Shown here: positions 12,326 to 15,972 of the stretch, piece after piece | How positions within the stretch are numbered: the first letter of the stretch is position 1 | Layout of the letters: every line of letters begins with the position of its first letter | Translations under genes and position numbers: made by a program | The notes under the pieces: generated by a model | What the model was told of the DNA's origin: nothing | Databases searched by the model: none | The model's input: only the letters and a program-made list of their open reading frames with translations | From: Prevotellaceae bacterium UBA2718 | GTDB lineage: Bacteria; Bacteroidota; Bacteroidia; Bacteroidales; Bacteroidaceae | DNA length: 15,972 nucleotides | Reading direction: 5' to 3' | NCBI GenBank assembly: GCA_002353975.1 | Contig: DEKQ01000070.1 | Coordinates: 8,531-24,502 of the forward strand

Positions 12326-15178
12326 TTAGCAATATTTTGAGGGTGAAGTGCCGAAATATTTCTTGAATACCGTGCTGAAATACTTGGGATTGTCGAACCC
12401 TGTCAGCGCTGCTGCATCAGTGACAGAGTGACCGTTGCGCAGCATCGCGGCGGCACGCTCCAGACGTATGATGCGGACAAAGTCCTGGGGTGACTGTCCC
12501 GTGTATGACTTCAGGCGCACATAGAACAGAGTGCGGCTCATGGCCATCTCGCGACACAGCTCATCGATGCCGAACGAGGAGTCTGAAAGATGATCGAGCA
12601 CGTGCTGCGTAGCCTGCTCTATGAAGTGCTTCGCGCCGTCGTCATCGGTGGCCGGTTCGGGATTCTCGCTCCGCTCTTCTGTCTCTTCTTCGCCCTCCGT
12701 AGCGGATTGCAGTTCGGAGTAGCTCACAACCAGACGCATATACCTGTTGTGCAGCCCGTAGATGCGCCATGCTCCCCAGAACAGGAGCGCTATCAGTCCG
12801 ATATAAATCATCCGCATCCACCAGGAGTTCCACCAAGGCTGTGCAATCTGAATGTTCAGCAATACCTCGTCAAGCACTATGCCACCGTCTGATCTCAGTT
12901 CGATAGCGCCGCACGAGCTGAGGCTGACACAGCGTAACCGCAGCTGATGACTGCCCGGCTCCAGGTTTGTGAAACGGATATAAGGCTGCGTGTCGGGCTT
13001 GCTCCACGGTCCGTTTCCTACCTGATACTGGTAGGCTATGTCATACTGGTTGCGCAGGTTGATGGCCTCGAAGTGCAGGTCGAAGGTGCGCTGGTCGTAA
13101 TCCAAGGAGAGTCGTCCGTCACGCAACATGCGGCTGACCTTCTCGCGGAATTGCTCATCATCGTCGTTGCTGCAGCTGATGCCCATCAGGTTCAGCTTGG
13201 CAGTATAGTTGAGCTTCTGTATATTGTGGGGATTGATGACCAGTGCTCCTGTAGTGCTGCCATAGAGGATGTTGCCGTCTGTGAGGCTGCACACGGCGCC
13301 TTCGCTGTATTCACGGTACAGTCCGTAGCAGTAGTTCACATCCACCACCTCGCGTGGTGTCTTCTGTGTGACGAAGGCCAGACCGTGTTCTGTGGCTATC
13401 ATGATGCGCCCTCGCCGGTCGGGGAAGATGCTGCTGATGTTGCCTGAGGGCAGTCCGTCAGCGACGCTGATGCGCGTGGAGTGGCGCTTGTATAAGTGAT
13501 AGATATAGACACCGCCGCCGTCTGTGCCTATCCATAGCTCATTGTTGTTCGCATAGAGCGTTGTGATGTAGCGGCTGATATTCTCGGTGGACTCTGTGCT
13601 GTAGTTCAGTTGGCGCACCTCACCCGTTTGCGCCTCTATCGTCCAAAGGCCGTTGGCCGTGCCTACGGCAATCTTCCCGTCGGGCAACTGTATGATGTCG
13701 TGGACGTTATTAAGTTTATAATACTTGTTGCCCGTAGCGCTCACCTGCACCAGATCACCGTCCAGACAACCTATCCACAGGTTGCCGGCACGGTCATAGA
13801 AAAGGCTATATACAAAGTCATCCTTCAGCAGACCGTCTCCAGCGCTATAGCGTTGCGTGACGCTGCTTTCGGTAATCTCGTAAACACCCCGCCCGTATGT
13901 GGCTGCCAGCAATGAGCCCTGAGGCGTATGGCAGAAGCTTGTAATCACGATACCGCGACAGGCGTGCTTCCATTTGCCGTCACGGTGGTCAAAGAAGCTT
14001 ATGCCGTTGTCCGTGCCCATCACCATATCGCCGTCAGACATCTGTGCCACACAGTTCACTCGGTCATTCAGCAGCGACTGGTCCGTGCCCCTGGCGTGTC
14101 TGAAGATGGCTGGGGTACTGCCTACGGGACGCGCTATGTCGATGCCTCCCGAATAACTTCCTATGATGATGCTGCCCCAACTGTCAACGATGACGGAGTA
14201 GATGCCGTTGCCGTGCAGGGCGCCGTTGGGCCCGTCGTTGGCGTCAAACAGAAGACGTCCCGAATAGCACTTAGCGGCATTAGGCTGACGGTTGGCGCAC
14301 CATACGCCTGCACCGTCAACGCCCACCAGCATGGTTTTGTCATCATAGGGGTAGAGACTGCGCACTGGATGGCTCGCGATGCTGGGCATATCAACGGCTG
14401 CGGCAGAGTTGGAAACGCTGCCCTTGGCGTTCATGGGTAATACTTTCACGCCCCCTAAGAAAGCGCCGAGCCACACCTTATTATATTTATTATCATAATA
14501 GCCGCACTCCACGGCATCGGGAATGACCACCTGCATCCTCTCTCCTTTACCCACTTTCCGCGTTTCTTTGCCTATGTTATAGGCCAGGACACCGTTCCTC
14601 GTGCCAAAGAGCAGCTGCTGACCGGTGCTGATAATGCAATTGGCGAAGACACCCTTCATGACGTCTGTCAGTTCCTTGCCGTGCAGGAAGTAGATGCCTT
14701 CACGCATGGCGAGCCACATGCCCTGCCGGGTGAGCAGCACGTCGTTGAGTAATACCTGGTCTCCCAGCAGCTGTCTGATTTCTGCTATGAGCTTGAAACG
14801 GTCCTGCATGACATCGTATTCAAACACCAGTCCGCTGCTGTCAAAGGCAATCAGCGTATGGGTGTTGTCGCTGTTGGGTGACTGTTTCAGCTTGATGGTA
14901 CGTCCTCCGAACTCGCTGATCATCGTCTTACCAAGACTGTATTTCTTCACGGAAGCACCATTATAGCGGTCAACACCATACTTCGTTGACCACCACAGCG
15001 CGTTGTCGTCAGTCTGAACAATGCTGTATATGCGCTGGCTGTACATGCCCTCAGCCTGCCCGATGTGCGAAAACGTAAAATCGGTAACCTGCTGTGCAGC
15101 CACACGCAGCGCACAGAACATCATAAGGATAGTAAAAATCAGCCAATAACGGCGAGAATATCTTGTATAAAAAAACAT
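12326..15178 (-). CDS. Membrane-spanning propeller-Y_Y_Y-AraC regulator (HTCS/SusR-like, no kinase or receiver domain)
   Basis: The protein is 950 residues from ATG 15176-15178, chosen because it opens a signal-anchor (YWLIFTILMMFCALRVAAQ) and lies about 64 nt after a strong promoter; the upstream in-frame Met would precede that promoter. Residues about 30-690 form periplasmic beta-propeller repeats of the two-component-regulator type (ALWWSTKYGVDRYNG, NLWIGCLDGDL, ELWIGTDGGGVYIYH, RIMIATEHGLAF). Residues about 693-781 form a Y_Y_Y domain. One transmembrane helix lies at about 787-807. A short acidic linker (about 808-850) follows, then a complete AraC-type HTH domain (851-950). Classical hybrid two-component systems are about 1300-1400 residues, with HisKA, HATPase and receiver domains between membrane and HTH; none are present here. 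It probably binds a beta-glucan oligosaccharide in the periplasm and activates the operon that starts just downstream, as SusR does for starch. Confidence 0.9.
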   Translation of the reverse strand: MFFYTRYSRRYWLIFTILMMFCALRVAAQQVTDFTFSHIGQAEGMYSQRIYSIVQTDDNALWWSTKYGVDRYNGASVKKYSLGKTMISEFGGRTIKLKQSPNSDNTHTLIAFDSSGLVFEYDVMQDRFKLIAEIRQLLGDQVLLNDVLLTRQGMWLAMREGIYFLHGKELTDVMKGVFANCIISTGQQLLFGTRNGVLAYNIGKETRKVGKGERMQVVIPDAVECGYYDNKYNKVWLGAFLGGVKVLPMNAKGSVSNSAAAVDMPSIASHPVRSLYPYDDKTMLVGVDGAGVWCANRQPNAAKCYSGRLLFDANDGPNGALHGNGIYSVIVDSWGSIIIGSYSGGIDIARPVGSTPAIFRHARGTDQSLLNDRVNCVAQMSDGDMVMGTDNGISFFDHRDGKWKHACRGIVITSFCHTPQGSLLAATYGRGVYEITESSVTQRYSAGDGLLKDDFVYSLFYDRAGNLWIGCLDGDLVQVSATGNKYYKLNNVHDIIQLPDGKIAVGTANGLWTIEAQTGEVRQLNYSTESTENISRYITTLYANNNELWIGTDGGGVYIYHLYKRHSTRISVADGLPSGNISSIFPDRRGRIMIATEHGLAFVTQKTPREVVDVNYCYGLYREYSEGAVCSLTDGNILYGSTTGALVINPHNIQKLNYTAKLNLMGISCSNDDDEQFREKVSRMLRDGRLSLDYDQRTFDLHFEAINLRNQYDIAYQYQVGNGPWSKPDTQPYIRFTNLEPGSHQLRLRCVSLSSCGAIELRSDGGIVLDEVLLNIQIAQPWWNSWWMRMIYIGLIALLFWGAWRIYGLHNRYMRLVVSYSELQSATEGEEETEERSENPEPATDDDGAKHFIEQATQHVLDHLSDSSFGIDELCREMAMSRTLFYVRLKSYTGQSPQDFVRIIRLERAAAMLRNGHSVTDAAALTGFDNPKYFSTVFKKYFGTSPSKYC

Positions 15179-15247
15179 TTCGGTTGTAGTTATATCAAAT
15201 TTAGGTTCATATTTGTGTATTCTTTCCCTGGTATAGATTTTCGCCGA

Positions 15248-15279
15248 CAAAGGTACGCTATTTTTTACAAAGGTGCAAA
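15248..15279 (-). promoter_or_regulatory. Promoter of the regulator gene
   Basis: On the minus strand TTTG (15276-15279) is followed after exactly 20 bp by TACCTTTG (15248-15255), a near-ideal Bacteroidota -33/-7 pair. Transcription should begin near 15242, giving a leader of about 64 nt. Having both boxes intact, unlike the operon promoter, suggests constitutive expression. An 8-mer ACAAAGGT is repeated at 15247-15254 and 15267-15274. Confidence 0.75.
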
Positions 15280-15360
15280 GAAAAGTGCGGAAACTTGTCA
15301 CTAAAAGTGTAAATCTTACAGAAACGCTGCTTTTGCACTTCGCTTTTTCCACGCAGGCAA

Positions 15361-15404
15361 AGCCCCCTCCCAAATTCCCTTTGTGGGAAGACCGGGAGGG
15401 GGCT
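15361..15404. repeat. Nested GC-rich palindrome downstream of lpxH, possible terminator
   Basis: A perfect 11-bp stem (agccccctccc at 15361-15371, gggagggggct at 15394-15404) encloses a second 5-bp stem (ttccc 15375-15379, gggaa 15385-15389). It lies 56 bp after the lpxH stop codon. On the minus strand it is followed by only TTT, so it would be a weak intrinsic terminator. Its AAAGCCCCCTCC opening resembles the element at 848-886 in opposite orientation, which suggests a dispersed repeat that may double as a transcript end. Confidence 0.6.
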
Positions 15405-15460
15405 GTAGTCATCGAACATTCACGGGGGACGTGGGCGTCCTCGCCGGTAAAACGGTTGTG

Positions 15461-15972
15461 TTATGCTCCCTCCTCGTAGTTGGAGAAGTATAGCTGCTCG
15501 CCGTCGAAGGCTGCGTAGGCGAAGGACTGTATCCAGTCACCCAGGATGAGCATACGTGTGCGCTCTGACAGCATCAGGTCCAGCTCTATGTGGCGGTGCC
15601 CGAAGAGGAAATAGTCTATGTCGGGGTGGGCTTTGAGGTATTGCTTGGCGAAGAGTACCAGGTATTCCTTGTCCTCTCCAAGGTATGGCAACTCCTTGCC
15701 GTCAGGCCGCTTCAGCCTTGAATGCTTTGCCCAGTTGAGTCCGAAGCGCATTCCGAGGTCGGGATGCAGCCACGTGAAGAGCCACTGGCAGAGCTTGTTG
15801 TGGAAGATGCTGCGTATGAATTGGAACATCATGTTGGGGTCTCCCAGCCCGTCTCCGTGTGCCAGGTAGAATGTCTTGCCGTGCAGTTCCATGGTCTGAG
15901 GCTTGCGATGGAGTATCACGCCGCACTCCTCCTCAAGGTAGCCATAGCACCAGATGTCGTGGTTGCCGGTGA
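15461..15972 (-). CDS. lpxH: UDP-2,3-diacylglucosamine diphosphatase (LpxH-like), 5' part missing
   Basis: About 169 C-terminal residues are visible; the frame runs open to the right edge, so the internal Met at 15919 is not the start. Calcineurin-type metallophosphoesterase motifs are present: GNHD at the window edge, LAHGDGLGD, and FGHRHIE near the C-terminus, all metal-binding in the family. The stretch FIRSIFHNKLCQWLFTWLHPD is the kind of lipid-binding helical insertion found in LpxH, which cleaves UDP-2,3-diacylglucosamine to lipid X and UMP in lipid A synthesis at the inner membrane. The protein ends FSNYEEGA. It is a housekeeping gene and marks the PUL boundary. A related phosphoesterase of other specificity cannot be excluded without the N-terminal motifs. 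Confidence 0.85.
   Translation of the reverse strand, partial: TGNHDIWCYGYLEEECGVILHRKPQTMELHGKTFYLAHGDGLGDPNMMFQFIRSIFHNKLCQWLFTWLHPDLGMRFGLNWAKHSRLKRPDGKELPYLGEDKEYLVLFAKQYLKAHPDIDYFLFGHRHIELDLMLSERTRMLILGDWIQSFAYAAFDGEQLYFSNYEEGA

Noticed and set aside
12195..12332. N-terminal extension of the first GH5 protein to an upstream Met at 12332
   Set aside because: It would translate through the operator and promoter and overlap the regulator's stop codon; the Met at 12194 starts a proper lipoprotein signal peptide.
15247..15274. ACAAAGGT direct repeat (20 bp apart) as an operator for the regulator's own gene
   Set aside because: One copy is the -7 box itself, so the repeat is largely explained by promoter consensus; chance is plausible in AT-rich intergenic DNA.
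15179..15412. Extension of the regulator to a Met at 15412
   Set aside because: It lies upstream of the -33/-7 promoter and within the GC-rich palindrome region; the Met at 15178 starts the signal-anchor.
1..15972. CRISPR arrays, tRNA/rRNA genes, insertion sequences, phage or defence genes
   Set aside because: I looked for regularly spaced repeats, cloverleaf-like segments, transposase and integrase motifs and saw none; gene content is a PUL plus one housekeeping gene.

Overview
The window is a polysaccharide utilization locus (PUL) of a Bacteroidota bacterium, most likely Prevotella or a close relative from gut or rumen. Three things point there: a SusC/SusD pair, a SusR/HTCS-like sensor-regulator with a periplasmic propeller, and promoter elements of the Bacteroidota type (TTTG at -33, TAnnTTTG at -7) with no Shine-Dalgarno sequences. 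The genus is inferred; no rRNA or other marker gene is present. Every gene lies on the minus strand.

In transcription order (right to left): the 3' part of lpxH (lipid A synthesis, cut by the right edge); a 282-bp gap with a GC-rich palindrome and a good promoter; a membrane-anchored regulator; a 131-bp gap holding a striking symmetric operator and a promoter; then a tight run of seven genes. These are a GH5_4-like endoglucanase lipoprotein, a second GH5 lipoprotein, a GH94 cellobiose phosphorylase, a GPH-family sugar symporter, SusC, SusD and a SusE/F-position surface glycan-binding lipoprotein cut by the left edge. Gaps inside the run are 6-40 bp, except 86 bp before the last gene, so it is probably one operon.

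The genes form a coherent pathway for a beta-1,4-linked glucan (cellulose fragments, mixed-linkage beta-glucan or similar). Surface or periplasmic GH5 enzymes cut the polymer. SusC, SusD and the surface binding protein capture and import oligosaccharides. The GPH symporter moves a small product, probably cellobiose, into the cytoplasm. GH94 splits it with phosphate to glucose 1-phosphate and glucose, saving one ATP. The regulator senses a glucan product in the periplasm and switches on the operon. No beta-glucosidase is visible, although the locus may continue past position 1.

The most unusual points are: (1) the regulator has propeller, Y_Y_Y, transmembrane and AraC domains but no histidine kinase or receiver domain; (2) its probable operator has four TTTGA-type half-sites arranged as two 21-bp-spaced direct-repeat pairs in exact mirror symmetry, with the outermost site on the missing -33 box; (3) the GH94 enzyme carries an apparent in-frame insertion containing a perfect 8-bp hairpin; (4) GC-rich palindromes of one look occur in two intergenic gaps.
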